Source of the DNA: JAIBJN01 sp963839745
GTDB lineage: Bacteria; Actinomycetota; Thermoleophilia; Gaiellales; Gaiellaceae
DNA: 64,000 bases
Direction of reading: 5' to 3'
Assembly (NCBI GenBank): GCA_963839745.1
Contig: CAWIWC010000006.1
Span: forward strand, 124,001-188,000
The notes under the pieces were generated by a model that saw only the letters and a list, made by a program, of their open reading frames with translations, made no database searches and had not been told where the DNA came from. A program made the translations under genes and the position numbers. This document shows, piece by piece, positions 1 through 8,582 of the stretch (position 1 is the stretch's first letter; every line of letters starts with the position of its first letter).

Positions 1-2
1 TC

Positions 3-17
3 CATTGTCAGCCTCCT
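3..17 (-). promoter_or_regulatory. RBS and start codon of a leftward gene leaving the window
   Basis: On the minus strand a perfect AGGAGG (17 to 12) stands six bases before an ATG (5 to 3), followed by GA at the window edge. This is the translation start of a leftward gene whose body lies outside the window. Nothing can be said about its product. Confidence 0.6.
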
Positions 18-66
18 TTCCTCGCGGAACCCAACAGGCGAAGCCTAGCCGACGGGACGGAGCCTG

Positions 67-714
67 TCAGGCCCCGAGGCCGCCGAAGACGGCGAACGGG
101 TTGTGCGGCATGACCTCCCAGACCATGCCGCCGCCGGGCTCGACCTCGACCTTCGCGCCCTCGGGAGACTCGGCGCGAAGCCGTTCGGCGAGCGCCTCCG
201 CGTCGTCGCGATTCGCCGCCCCCACGAGCAGGAACGTCGAGCGCCGCACGACCGGAAGACCCTCGGCCTCGAGCTGCTCGGCGAGCGCCTCCGTCGCCTC
301 GCGGCTCGGCAGCGCGACCCGCACCTCCCACTCCGCATGCCCGCTGGCGAACGACTCGGAGGCCTCGCGCGCCTGCTGGCGCTCGTGCTCGGCGCGGATC
401 TCGTCCTCCGTCTCGGGAAGCGGAACGGAGGACTCCTTCCAGTCCTGCTCCACCGGGTGCCAGCGCTCGAGGGAGACGTTCGCAGCCCTGCTCTCCGAAG
501 AGAGGTGGGCGCGGATGAAGCCCTCGGCGTCGCGCGCCTGCTGCTCCTCGTCGGCGTACAGGAAGACGCGCGGACCGTCGCGGCTCACGACCACGCGGCC
601 GCCCAGGCGCTCGCGCTCCTCCGCCTCGAGGCGGCGAGCCGAGAGCCACTCGACGAGCTGCGTGCCGTCGCCCTCGTCGTCGAAATCCACCGTGACGCGC
701 CAGTCGTCGCTCAT
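67..714 (-). CDS. Hypothetical protein with two related alpha/beta domains
   Basis: Unknown function, about 215 residues, very acidic and without signal peptide or membrane segment, so probably cytoplasmic. The protein looks internally duplicated: residues about 5-70 and about 128-195 share the order beta strand, long acidic helix, a GRVVVSR or LPVVRRS strand, an FLYADEE or FLLVGAA strand, then a D-A-E helix. It ends in a conserved-looking MVWEVMPHNPFAVFGGLG tail. An ATG three codons upstream (723) is an alternative start. The gene is divergent from the methyltransferase at 748, only 33 bases away. Codon use fits its neighbours. I do not recognise the family. Confidence 0.7.
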   Translation of the reverse strand: MSDDWRVTVDFDDEGDGTQLVEWLSARRLEAEERERLGGRVVVSRDGPRVFLYADEEQQARDAEGFIRAHLSSESRAANVSLERWHPVEQDWKESSVPLPETEDEIRAEHERQQAREASESFASGHAEWEVRVALPSREATEALAEQLEAEGLPVVRRSTFLLVGAANRDDAEALAERLRAESPEGAKVEVEPGGGMVWEVMPHNPFAVFGGLGA

Positions 715-747
715 GCCCGGCATTCTGCCCTATGCTGGCTCGAAGCC

Positions 748-1767
748 ATGCGATGGCTGGCGAAGGCAGCTCTCCAGCAGGGAATCGGCGCACTTCCGCA
801 CGCGGAGAGCGTGAACTACGTGTTCCAGCGGCGCGTGTCGCGGACGCTTCCGGCGGGGGAGAGCGTCCTGCGCCGCAAGTTCCGGCGCGCCCTCCGCCAC
901 ATCCGCGCCTACGAGGAGCACGGCCCCGAGCGGGCGCTCGCCGACGTGACGTTCTACGAGTTCGGCGCGGGGTGGGATCTTGCGATTCAGCTCTCGTACT
1001 GGGCGCTCGGCGTCGAGCGCCAGACCCTCGTCGACATCCGGCCGAACCTCCGGCCCGAGCTCGTCAACCTCACGCTCGAGCGGCTGCACCGCCTGCACGG
1101 CGAGCTCGAGGAGGACGCCGGCCGGCCCGTGCGCGACCCGGGCGAGAGGCGGATCGCCGCGACCGCCGACCTCGAGGCGTTCGGGATCGACTACCTCGCG
1201 CCGCGCGACGCCCGCGCGACCGGCCTCGACGCGGAGTCGATCGACTTCGTGACGAGCACGAACACGCTCGAGCACATCCCTGCCCAGGACCTCGTCCCGC
1301 TCCTGCGCGAGTGCCGGCGACTGCTCCGTCCCGACGGGGCCGTGAGCTCGCGAATCGACCTCTGCGACCACTACTCGTACTCCGACCGCGGCCTCACGCC
1401 GTACAACTTCCTCCGCTACTCCGACCGCGCCTGGCGCCTGCTCGACTCGGGGCTCTCCCGCCAGAACCGCCTGCGGCGTCCCGACTACCTGCAGGCGTTC
1501 GCCTCGGCCGGGCTCCAGGTCGTCGCCGAGCGCGCACAGGCCCCGGAGGACGCCGCCCAGCGGTTGCAGGCGATCGACCTCGCGCCGCGGTTCCGGGCCT
1601 ACACGCTCGAAGACCTGGCCGTCACGCGCCTGTTTCTCGCCGCCCGGCCGGTGTCGGCCGAATCACCAGACGCTGCGAAGGAGATCGGCGATCTCGTCGG
1701 GCGAGGCAGCACGCGGGTTGGCCTTGGCGCCGACTCGCTCGGCGGCGGCGGCGGCGACAACGGGTAG
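748..1767 (+). CDS. SAM-dependent methyltransferase-like protein
   Basis: About 339 residues. A class I methyltransferase fold is suggested by the YEFGAGWDLAIQLSY strand-loop (motif I region, residues about 70-85), an acidic strand end at LVDIRPN, and the ESIDFVTSTNTLEHI segment followed by LRECRRLLRPDG, which matches the post-motif pattern of Methyltransf_11-type enzymes. The substrate is unknown. The start chosen is the ATG at 748, just after a TATGCT -10-like hexamer at 731-736; the reading frame is open further upstream but only as antisense of the neighbouring gene. The last 35 residues, glycine- and serine-rich, lie antisense to the end of the dehydrogenase at 1663, a 105-base convergent overlap, so the original stop may have been lost. 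Confidence 0.75.
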   Translation: MRWLAKAALQQGIGALPHAESVNYVFQRRVSRTLPAGESVLRRKFRRALRHIRAYEEHGPERALADVTFYEFGAGWDLAIQLSYWALGVERQTLVDIRPNLRPELVNLTLERLHRLHGELEEDAGRPVRDPGERRIAATADLEAFGIDYLAPRDARATGLDAESIDFVTSTNTLEHIPAQDLVPLLRECRRLLRPDGAVSSRIDLCDHYSYSDRGLTPYNFLRYSDRAWRLLDSGLSRQNRLRRPDYLQAFASAGLQVVAERAQAPEDAAQRLQAIDLAPRFRAYTLEDLAVTRLFLAARPVSAESPDAAKEIGDLVGRGSTRVGLGADSLGGGGGDNG

Positions 1768-2640
1768 CTCCGGCTCCGGGACGCCCAGGTCGCGCAGCCG
1801 CTCGAACCCGGCCATCCGCGCGAGATCCTCGACCGCTTTGGGCACGTCGTCGCCGGCGCCCATCGCCTCGCCGAAGCGCGCGATCTCCTCTCCGGCGACG
1901 GGATCGTTGAACCTGAGCGCCGGCGCGAGCACCACCGCGTTGAGCGCTCCGTGCGAGATTCCGTAGCGGCCGCCGAGCGCCTGCGCCATCGCGTGGCCGA
2001 GGCCGAGGCCCGCGCTTCCCAGCGCAGCGCCCGCGTGCATGGCGCCTTCGAGGAGCTCCCGCCGCGCGTCGCGATCGTTTCCGTTCGCGAGGACGCGGGG
2101 CAACGACGAGCCGATCAGGCGCGCGCCCGCCAGCGCCTCCCGGTCGGCCTCCGGGTTCCTTCCCTTCACGTAGAGCGCCTCCGCTGTATGGGCGAGCGCG
2201 TTCATGGCCGTCCCGCCGGTCTCGAACTCGGGCAGGCCGTAGGTCAGCTCGGGCTCGTACACGATCCCCTCGATGCGCGCGCCCCCGCCGCTGACCTTCA
2301 CGCCGCGCTCGAGGTCGCGCATGCCGAAGCCCGTCGCCCACTCCGCGCCCGAGTAGGTCGTCGGGATGGAGACGACCGGCAGGCCCGTCGCGGCGCTGAC
2401 CGCCTTCGTCGTGTCGATCGCGCTCCCGCCGCCGAGCGCGACTAGCCCGTCCACGCCCTCCGCCGCCGCGACGGCCTCGTCCACGGTCTCGCGGGGGACG
2501 TGCTGTTCGACTCCGGAGAAGCGCGCGGCGACCGGAAGCTCGAGCGAGTCCCAGCGGCGGCTCGTGACAAGGAGCGGCTTCGAGCTGCCCACCTCGGCGA
2601 GGACGTCGGGAAGCGCGTCGAGGCCCCAGCGGACGATCAC
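1663..2640 (-). CDS. Iron-type alcohol dehydrogenase, maleylacetate-reductase-like
   Basis: About 325 residues, the size of short group III dehydrogenases such as maleylacetate reductase. Seen: the NAD(P)-binding GLVALGGGSAIDTTKAVS at about residues 75-93, PTTYSGAEWATGFG typical of the maleylacetate reductase branch, and metal-site histidines in ALAHTAEALY and GLGHAMAQALGG and in GISHGALNAV. The family reduces maleylacetate to 3-oxoadipate in aromatic degradation, but other substrates are possible. The GTG start overlaps the lysR stop (GTGA), so the two genes are translated together and LysR probably controls it. It ends inside the 3' end of the convergent methyltransferase. Confidence 0.85.
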   Translation of the reverse strand: MIVRWGLDALPDVLAEVGSSKPLLVTSRRWDSLELPVAARFSGVEQHVPRETVDEAVAAAEGVDGLVALGGGSAIDTTKAVSAATGLPVVSIPTTYSGAEWATGFGMRDLERGVKVSGGGARIEGIVYEPELTYGLPEFETGGTAMNALAHTAEALYVKGRNPEADREALAGARLIGSSLPRVLANGNDRDARRELLEGAMHAGAALGSAGLGLGHAMAQALGGRYGISHGALNAVVLAPALRFNDPVAGEEIARFGEAMGAGDDVPKAVEDLARMAGFERLRDLGVPEPELPVVAAAAAERVGAKANPRAASPDEIADLLRSVW

Positions 2641-3530
2641 GCGGCCTGCTCCGCGGCGAAGTCGAGGAACGCAGCCGCAGCGCGGCTCGGCTTGCGCCCC
2701 TTCGCACGGACGACGTAGATCTGACGAGTGGGCTCGATCCCGCTGACCCGGGCCGCCGCGAGGGTTCCCGCGGCGAGCTCGCCTTCGATAGCGGTGCGCG
2801 AGATGAAGGCCACGCCGTACCCGGCGGCCACCGCGCTCTTCACTGACTCCTGGAGCCCGAGCTCGAGCTTCGACTCGAGCTCCCGAACGCGGAGCCCGGC
2901 CCGGCGCAGCTCCTCGTCCACCACCTGACGCACGCCGGCGCCCTCCTGCATGACGACGAGCGTCTCGTCCCGCAGGTCGGCGACGGAGATCTCGCCGCCC
3001 GCGGCCGCGTGGCTCGGAGGGACGGCGAGCACGATCTCGTCCTGCGCCAGCGGCTCGAAGAGCAACGACCGGTGGCGGCGCACCGCGCCGACGATCCCGA
3101 GCTCGAGCTCGCGGTCGGCGACGCGGTCGATGACCGCGTACGTGTCGGAGATCGAGAGCGCGATGGCCAGGTCCGCGTGGCGGCGCTGGAACTCGCACAG
3201 GAGGAGCGGCACGAGGTGCGCCCCCGGGCCGGTCGAGGCGCCGAGCGTCAACGTCCCGGCCAGAACGCCGTCGTCCGCGGAGGCAACGTCCTCGAGCAGC
3301 TGCTCTTCGGCGTGGAGCATCCGCTGGGCGTTCCGGTAGAGGCGCCGCCCGGCCTCGGTCGGCTCGACGCGGCGGCCGGAGCGGTCGAGCAGCTGCTGGC
3401 CGAGGCGCTCCTCCAGCGCCCGCACCTGGAGGCTGACCGCCGGCTGCGTCACGCCCAGCCGCTCGGCGGCCTGGGAGAAGCTCTTACGGTCGACGACGGC
3501 GCAGAAGGCGGCGAGCTGGCGCGTGTCCAT
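2637..3530 (-). CDS. LysR-family transcriptional regulator
   Basis: 297 residues, the usual LTTR length. The N-terminal winged helix-turn-helix is clear: FCAVVDRKSFSQAAERLGVT followed by QPAVSLQVRALEERLG, residues 8-45. Residues 90-297 form the periplasmic-binding-like effector domain, beginning GTLTLGAS and containing the usual LELGIVG and GYGVAFIS elements. It is cotranscribed with the dehydrogenase downstream (4-base GTGA overlap), an arrangement different from the usual divergent LTTR layout. A palindromic T-N11-A box lies directly upstream of its ATG, suggesting autoregulation. The inducer is not evident. Confidence 0.93.
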   Translation of the reverse strand: MDTRQLAAFCAVVDRKSFSQAAERLGVTQPAVSLQVRALEERLGQQLLDRSGRRVEPTEAGRRLYRNAQRMLHAEEQLLEDVASADDGVLAGTLTLGASTGPGAHLVPLLLCEFQRRHADLAIALSISDTYAVIDRVADRELELGIVGAVRRHRSLLFEPLAQDEIVLAVPPSHAAAGGEISVADLRDETLVVMQEGAGVRQVVDEELRRAGLRVRELESKLELGLQESVKSAVAAGYGVAFISRTAIEGELAAGTLAAARVSGIEPTRQIYVVRAKGRKPSRAAAAFLDFAAEQAA

Positions 3531-3545
3531 ATAAGGACAGCTTAT
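3531..3545. promoter_or_regulatory. LysR-type operator candidate (T-N11-A box)
   Basis: ATAAG-N5-CTTAT is a perfect inverted repeat with the T-N11-A geometry of LysR binding sites. It abuts the lysR start codon (3530), consistent with autoregulation of lysR and the coupled dehydrogenase. Binding is inferred only. Confidence 0.5.
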
Positions 3546-3573
3546 AGCTGGTCATGGCGGGGCCGCGCCCGGG

Positions 3574-3747
3574 TCAGGCGGCGCGGTGATTCGGCTGCCG
3601 CGAGCCGACCAGGACGTCGACCACGGCGAAGCAGCAGATCAGGCCCCACAGCATCGCGGCCGCGGCGCCGCCGAGCCAGCTCGCGGCGAAGACCGCGGAA
3701 AGGATCGCCCAGAAGCCCGGACGGTGGTCCGAAAAGTGCGCCTGCAC
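3574..3747 (-). CDS. Small two-helix membrane protein
   Basis: 57 residues if started at the GTG at 3747, which has GAAGG seven bases upstream; a longer GTG start at 3798 is possible. Residues about 12-30 and 32-50 form two hydrophobic helices (FWAILSAVFAASWLGGAAAA, then AMLWGLICCFAVVDVLVG) with a short charged C-terminus. No family recognised. It lies between lysR and the divergent DUF354 gene and could be a real small membrane protein or a chance reading frame. Confidence 0.45.
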   Translation of the reverse strand: MQAHFSDHRPGFWAILSAVFAASWLGGAAAAMLWGLICCFAVVDVLVGSRQPNHRAA

Positions 3748-3807
3748 ACTGGGACCTTCGGCATCACCGAACGTCCTCTGGACCCCCGGTCCATACACTC
3801 ACGGCCG

Positions 3808-4812
3808 ATGCGAGTCTGGATCGACATGACCGCGCCGGCCCACGTGCTCGTGTTCCGGCCGCTGGTCGACCTTCTCCGTGCCCGCGGAGACGAGGTCGAG
3901 ATCACCGCGCGCGACTATGCGCAGACGGTCGACCTGCTGAAGCTGCACGGGCTCGAGGCCGAGCTGCTCGGGCGGCACGGCGGCCGTTCGCGCGTCGCCA
4001 AGCTCGGCACCATGGTTACGCGCCTGCGTGCGCTTCGGGCCTGGGCGAAGGGGCGCAAGTTCGACGTCGCGCTCGCGCACGGCTCGCACCACCTCACGCT
4101 CGCCGCCAGGTCCCTCGGGATCCCGAGCGGGAACACCTTCGACTACGAGTTCGCGATGGTGCAGCACCAGCTCGGCTGCCGGGCAGCGACGCGCGTCTTG
4201 ATCCCCGAGGCGATCCCACCCGAGCGGCTCGAGCGCTACGGCGTGCGTCCTCCGAAGCTGCGCCGCTACCCGGGCCTGAAGGAGGAGTACTACCTCGCCG
4301 ACTTCGAGCCCGACCGCGGCGCGCTACAGCAGCTCGGCCTCGACGAGGCGAACGTCCTCGTCCTCGTGCGGACGCCGCCGGACATCGCCCTGTACCACCG
4401 CCAGTCGAACCCGCTCTTCCCGCGGCTCCTGGACAGACTGGGACGGGAGGAGGGCGTCCAGACCGTCGTCATCCCGCGCACGGACGAGCAACGGGAGCAC
4501 ATCCGGGGGCTCGGGCTCCCCTCGATCGTCGTGCCCGACGGCGCCGTCGACGCGCAGAGCCTCATCGCCTTCTCCGACCTCGTCGTCTCGGCGGGCGGGA
4601 CGATGAACCGCGAGGCGGTCGCGCTCGGCGTCCCGGTCTTCACGACGTTCGGAGGACGCCTGGGCGGCGTGGACGAGTGGCTGATCCGCGAAGGCCGCCT
4701 ACGGCCGCTGGAGGACCCGGACGCCCTCGAGCTGGCCAAGCGCAGCGGCGAGACCGAGCGGACGCGCCGCGACCCTCGGCTCTACCTGGACCTGCTCCTG
4801 CCCGTTCCCTAA
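3808..4812 (+). CDS. DUF354 glycosyltransferase-like protein
   Basis: 334 residues with the two-lobed GT-B-like organisation of DUF354 proteins. The family signature start MRVWIDMTAPAHVLVFRPL is present, followed by GDEVEITARDY, LAHGSHHLTLAARSLGIPS, and in the second lobe DLVVSAGGTMNREAVALGVP with FTTFGGRLGGVDEWL. DUF354 proteins are commonly found in polysaccharide loci and resemble UDP-GlcNAc 2-epimerase and glycosyltransferase folds; the exact reaction is unknown. It converges on the CapD-type gene (4 bases apart), supporting a surface-glycan role. A TACACT -10-like hexamer (3794-3799) lies eight bases before the ATG, so the mRNA may be leaderless. Confidence 0.85.
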   Translation: MRVWIDMTAPAHVLVFRPLVDLLRARGDEVEITARDYAQTVDLLKLHGLEAELLGRHGGRSRVAKLGTMVTRLRALRAWAKGRKFDVALAHGSHHLTLAARSLGIPSGNTFDYEFAMVQHQLGCRAATRVLIPEAIPPERLERYGVRPPKLRRYPGLKEEYYLADFEPDRGALQQLGLDEANVLVLVRTPPDIALYHRQSNPLFPRLLDRLGREEGVQTVVIPRTDEQREHIRGLGLPSIVVPDGAVDAQSLIAFSDLVVSAGGTMNREAVALGVPVFTTFGGRLGGVDEWLIREGRLRPLEDPDALELAKRSGETERTRRDPRLYLDLLLPVP

Positions 4813-4816
4813 CGGA

Positions 4817-6727
4817 TCAGGAAGCTGTGGGTGGCGAAACGGCCGCGGTCGGGGCCTGCGCCTCGGCCGCGCTCGTCCCCAGCCGGTGCGGGCTGCGTAG
4901 GAGCTGGGCGAGGCGAGCAACGACCTCGACCGTTTCCCCGTTCTCGACCAGGCGCTCGAGCTCGGCGAGCTCGTCCTCGAGCCAGAGGGGATCGACCGGC
5001 GCGCTGGTCGCGCGGAGGATCTTCGGGTGCGGCGTCGACTCCGACGCCTCGTCCTCGCCCCACAGGTCCTCGTGGAGCTTCTCCCCCGGCCGCACGCCGA
5101 TGAACTCGATCGGGATGTCTCGCTCCGGCTCCTTGCCCGAGAGCCGGATCATGTTGTGCGCCAGGTCGACGATCTTCACCGGCTTGCCCATGTCGAGCAC
5201 GAAGATGTCGCCGCTGTCGCCGATAGCGCCGGCCTGGACGATGAGCTGCACCGCCTCGGGGATGGTCATGAAGTAGCGCTCCATGTCCGGGTGCGTGACC
5301 GTGACGGGGCCACCACGCGCGATCTGGCGCCGGAAGAGCGGGATGACGCTGCCCGAGGAGCCGAGGACGTTGCCGAAGCGGACGGAGATGAATTTCGTCC
5401 CGTTCCCCTCCGACGCGGCCGCCGCCTTGACGATCCACTCGCAGAGGGCCTTCGTCTGGCCGAGCACGTTCTTGGGCCGGACGGCCTTGTCCGTGGAGAC
5501 GAGGACGAAGCGCTTGACGCCGTGCTCGGCGGCCAGCTCGGCGAGGTGCCGGGTGCCAAAGACGTTGTTCCGCACGGATTCGAGCGGGTTCGCCTCCATG
5601 AGCGGGACGTGCTTGTACGCGGCCGCGTGGAAGACGACCGTCGGCTGGTGGCGCTCGAAGAGACGGCGCACCTTGCCGGGATCCTTCACGTCGGCGAGCG
5701 CGGGCACCGTGGCCGTGTAGCTGCGCTCGCGCTGCAGCTCGCGCTCGATCGCAACGAGGGCGTTCTCCGAATGGTCGACGAGGACGATGCGTCCGGCTCC
5801 TAGCGCGGCGATCTGGCGGCAGAGCTCCGAGCCGATCGAGCCGCCCGCACCGGTGACGAGCACGGTTGCGCCCGTGACGTAGGAGGCGATCGACGGGATG
5901 TCCAGCTCGACGGCCTCGCGCCCGAGGACGTCTTCGACCTGCACCTCGCGGAGCTGGCCGGAGAGGTTGAAGTCGCCGGCGATCAGCTCATGGACACCCG
6001 GCAGGGTCTTCACCGGCACACCCGCGTCCCTGCACGCGTTGACGATTCGCTGGCGCACCTCGCCGTCGCCGGAAGGGATGGCGATGATGACCTCGTCCGG
6101 ACGGTTCTCGGCGAGGAGCCTCGGCAGCTCCTGCGTCGTGCCCAGCACGCGGATGCCGTGGAGCCGCATGTTCTTCTTCCGCCCGTCGTCGTCCACGAGC
6201 CCGATCGGCGTGTAGCCGATCTGCGGGCTCTTGAGCATCTCGCGGATGACGAGCTGGCCCGCGTCGCCGGCGCCGACGACCAGCGCCTCCTTGCCGCGCG
6301 CAACGAGGCCGCGCCGGCCCGGTCGCTCGATCACGGTCCGCGCCAGGACGCGCGCGCCGATGACGAGGGCCAGCGTGAACATCCAGTCGATCGCAAGGAT
6401 CCCGCGCGGCAGGCGCCAGCCCGGAACGGGATCCCAGAGGTAGACGGCGACGATGGACGCGACCGAGGCGACGCTGACGGCTAGGACTGCCCGCCACATG
6501 TCTCTGAGGGACACGTAGCGCCACCAGTGGTGGTAGAGGCCGAAGAGGATGAAAACCGTCAGCTTGATGGCGATGACCGCCCCGAAGACGTCGAGGCCGA
6601 GGAACTCGTCGTAACGCGACGGCACGCCCTTGTCGAAGCGGACCTGGAAGGCGAGGTACCAGGCAAGCGTTAGGAGCCCCGCGTCGGCGGCGACTTGCCA
6701 CAGGCGATGGCGGCTCACGAGCCTCAT
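4817..6727 (-). CDS. CapD/FlaA1-type membrane nucleotide-sugar dehydratase
   Basis: 636 residues, the size of WbpM-type UDP-HexNAc 4,6-dehydratases. Residues 1-140 hold four membrane helices; 145-270 a first Rossmann domain (VVGAGDAGQLVIREML); 290-590 the catalytic SDR domain with VTGAGGSIGSELCRQ (NAD binding), FHAAAYKHVPLME, and VSTDKAVRPKNVLGQTK. In FlaA1 the residue four before the last Lys is Tyr and in WbpM it is Met; here it is Leu. The enzyme probably makes a 4-keto-6-deoxy amino sugar precursor at the inner membrane face, which the coupled aminotransferase (ATGA overlap with the gene at 6724) would aminate. The C-terminal 40 residues are Ala/Pro-rich. Confidence 0.9.
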   Translation of the reverse strand: MRLVSRHRLWQVAADAGLLTLAWYLAFQVRFDKGVPSRYDEFLGLDVFGAVIAIKLTVFILFGLYHHWWRYVSLRDMWRAVLAVSVASVASIVAVYLWDPVPGWRLPRGILAIDWMFTLALVIGARVLARTVIERPGRRGLVARGKEALVVGAGDAGQLVIREMLKSPQIGYTPIGLVDDDGRKKNMRLHGIRVLGTTQELPRLLAENRPDEVIIAIPSGDGEVRQRIVNACRDAGVPVKTLPGVHELIAGDFNLSGQLREVQVEDVLGREAVELDIPSIASYVTGATVLVTGAGGSIGSELCRQIAALGAGRIVLVDHSENALVAIERELQRERSYTATVPALADVKDPGKVRRLFERHQPTVVFHAAAYKHVPLMEANPLESVRNNVFGTRHLAELAAEHGVKRFVLVSTDKAVRPKNVLGQTKALCEWIVKAAAASEGNGTKFISVRFGNVLGSSGSVIPLFRRQIARGGPVTVTHPDMERYFMTIPEAVQLIVQAGAIGDSGDIFVLDMGKPVKIVDLAHNMIRLSGKEPERDIPIEFIGVRPGEKLHEDLWGEDEASESTPHPKILRATSAPVDPLWLEDELAELERLVENGETVEVVARLAQLLRSPHRLGTSAAEAQAPTAAVSPPTAS

Positions 6728-7812
6728 GCATTCGCTCCAACGCCGACCGCCGACCGGATGGTGGCCACGACCTGCTCCTGCTGCGCCTCCGTGATCCCCG
6801 CCCAGAGCGGAAGGGCGATCGTCTCGCGCGCGGCGAGCTCGGTCTCGGGCAGGCTCCCCTCTGTGAGGCCCGCGTAGACCGGCTGGAGATGGAGCGGCGT
6901 CGTGTAGTACGTCGCGCAGCCGATGCCCGCGTCCCGGAGCGCCGCCGCGATCCGGTCCCGCTCGGGCGAGCGCACGACGTACATGTGGTAGACGTGGCCG
7001 GGATCGTCCTCGGGCAGCTCCACGAGCTCGCCGAGGCCGAGCTCGGCGTAGCGCGCGGCGGCTTCGCGCCGCTCGCCGTTCCAGCGGTCGACGTGACCGA
7101 GGAAGAGACGCAGCGCGGCGGCCTGGAGCTCGTCGAGGCGCGAGTTGTAGCCGATCGCCTCGAAGCGCTCCTTGTCCCGCGACCCGTGGAAGCGCAGGAC
7201 GCGGACGCGGTCGGCAATCTCGGCGTCGCGCGAGGCCACGAGACCGCCGTCGCCGAGGCCGAAGAGGTTCTTGGTCGGGAAGAAGCTGAACGTGGCGGCG
7301 ACGCCGAGACCACCCGCACGCGCGCCCTCGAGCTCGGCGCCGAAAGCCTGCGCCGCGTCCTCGACGACCGGCGTGCCGTCGGGCAGCTCGCCGAGCGCTG
7401 CGGGACGGCCGAAGAGGTGCACGGCGAGGATCGCCTTCGTGCGCTCCGTGACCCGGCCGGCGACGTCGGCGGGATCGAGGTTCAGCGTGGTGGCGTCGAT
7501 GTCGCAGAAAACGGGAGTCGCACCCCGCCGGGATACGGCCTCGGCGGTCGCGAAGAACGTGAACGAGGGGCAGATCACCTCGTCGCCGGGACCGACCCCG
7601 AGCGCGTCGAGAACAAGGACGAGTGCGTCCGTCCCGTTCGCGACCCCGACTGCATCGGCTACGCCGAGGTAGGCGGCGGCCTCTTCCTCGAAGGCGCGCA
7701 CCTCCGGGCCGAGGATGAACCGGCCCGAGTCGACAACCGCCCCGAGGCGGTCCTTCAACTCCTCTATCAGGGGCGCGTACTGCGCCTTGACGTCGACGTG
7801 CGGAATGGTCAC
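6724..7812 (-). CDS. DegT/DnrJ/EryC1/StrS PLP aminotransferase
   Basis: 362 residues, standard for sugar aminotransferases. Seen: GVANGTDALVLVLDALGVG (cofactor phosphate region), EVICPSFTFFATAEAV, VVEDAAQAFGAE with the PLP-pyridine Asp, SFFPTKNLFGLGDGG with the Schiff-base Lys (about residue 184), and GYNSRLDELQAAALR, the family substrate motif. It transfers an amino group from glutamate or glutamine to a keto sugar, most likely the product of the dehydratase encoded next, with which it overlaps by four bases. The two genes form a short operon for an amino-deoxy sugar nucleotide used in surface polysaccharide or glycan. Confidence 0.93.
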   Translation of the reverse strand: MTIPHVDVKAQYAPLIEELKDRLGAVVDSGRFILGPEVRAFEEEAAAYLGVADAVGVANGTDALVLVLDALGVGPGDEVICPSFTFFATAEAVSRRGATPVFCDIDATTLNLDPADVAGRVTERTKAILAVHLFGRPAALGELPDGTPVVEDAAQAFGAELEGARAGGLGVAATFSFFPTKNLFGLGDGGLVASRDAEIADRVRVLRFHGSRDKERFEAIGYNSRLDELQAAALRLFLGHVDRWNGERREAAARYAELGLGELVELPEDDPGHVYHMYVVRSPERDRIAAALRDAGIGCATYYTTPLHLQPVYAGLTEGSLPETELAARETIALPLWAGITEAQQEQVVATIRSAVGVGANA

Positions 7813-7850
7813 GAGGCCACTGGGGGCGGGACGCTCACTGGCGGGCCAGT

Positions 7851-8537
7851 CTACCGGCCGACTCCCTCGGCAGACCGCTCTACTGCACGCCGCCGGGCCC
7901 TTCTACGGTAGCCGCGGTAGACGAGCGCGGCGGCCCCGGCGACGACGAGGGCGATGATCGCGTAATCCGCGTATCTGAAGCTTTCGTGGAACTCCTCCCA
8001 CTTGCTCCCGAGCGCCAGGCCGACCGCCGCGAGGCCGAAGCACCACGGGATCGTGCCGACGAAGGTGAGCACGGTGAACCGGCCGACGGGCATCTCCGCG
8101 ATGCCGGCCGGTATCGAGATGAAGGACCGCACCACGGGGAGCATGCGCGACACCAAGACGGCGGCGTCGCCGTAGTGTTCGAACCACGCGTCCGCCCTGT
8201 CGAGCTTGGCCGGCGTGATGTGGAGCCAGCGCCCGTGTCGTTCGAGGTAGGGGCGGCCTCCGTACAGGCCGATCGCCCACCCCGCGACCGAGCCGAGTGT
8301 GTAGCCGATCGTGCCTGCCATCGCCATGGCCACGTACGCCCAGCCCGTCGACTCGATCTCCGTGCCGAAGAGCGTGACGCTCGATCCCGGGAAGGCTCCG
8401 GCCGCGACGGCCCCGGCGTAGACCATGACGAGCTCGCTCGCCGCCGGGAAGACGGCGTCGATGAACATGAGGATGAAGACGGCGTAGAGGCCGTAGTCCC
8501 CGATGACATTGGTGACGGCCTCGGTGATCTCGTGCAC
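7851..8537 (-). CDS. DedA-family membrane protein
   Basis: 228 residues, typical of DedA/SNARE-associated (VTT) proteins, which are implicated in lipid flipping and envelope homeostasis. Family landmarks: the amphipathic re-entrant FIDAVFPAASELVMVYAGAV near residue 25, GYTLGSVAGWAIGLYGGRPY around 80, and the conserved RMLPVVRSFISIPAGIAEMP around 135 (the usual F-x-R-x-x-P-x-x-R core is RMLPVVR here). Four to five membrane segments and a basic C-terminal tail. It lies in the same direction as the amino-sugar operon with a 38-base gap, so weak cotranscription is possible. Confidence 0.92.
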   Translation of the reverse strand: MHEITEAVTNVIGDYGLYAVFILMFIDAVFPAASELVMVYAGAVAAGAFPGSSVTLFGTEIESTGWAYVAMAMAGTIGYTLGSVAGWAIGLYGGRPYLERHGRWLHITPAKLDRADAWFEHYGDAAVLVSRMLPVVRSFISIPAGIAEMPVGRFTVLTFVGTIPWCFGLAAVGLALGSKWEEFHESFRYADYAIIALVVAGAAALVYRGYRRRARRRAVERSAEGVGR

Positions 8538-8582
8538 CAGCCGAGTCTAGCCAGCGCCCTGCGCGGGCCTCCCCGTTACCTC

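Noticed and set aside
3808..4812. DUF354 protein as a UDP-GlcNAc 2-epimerase
   Set aside because: The general fold is similar but the epimerase active-site motifs are not visible; DUF354 is the better fit.
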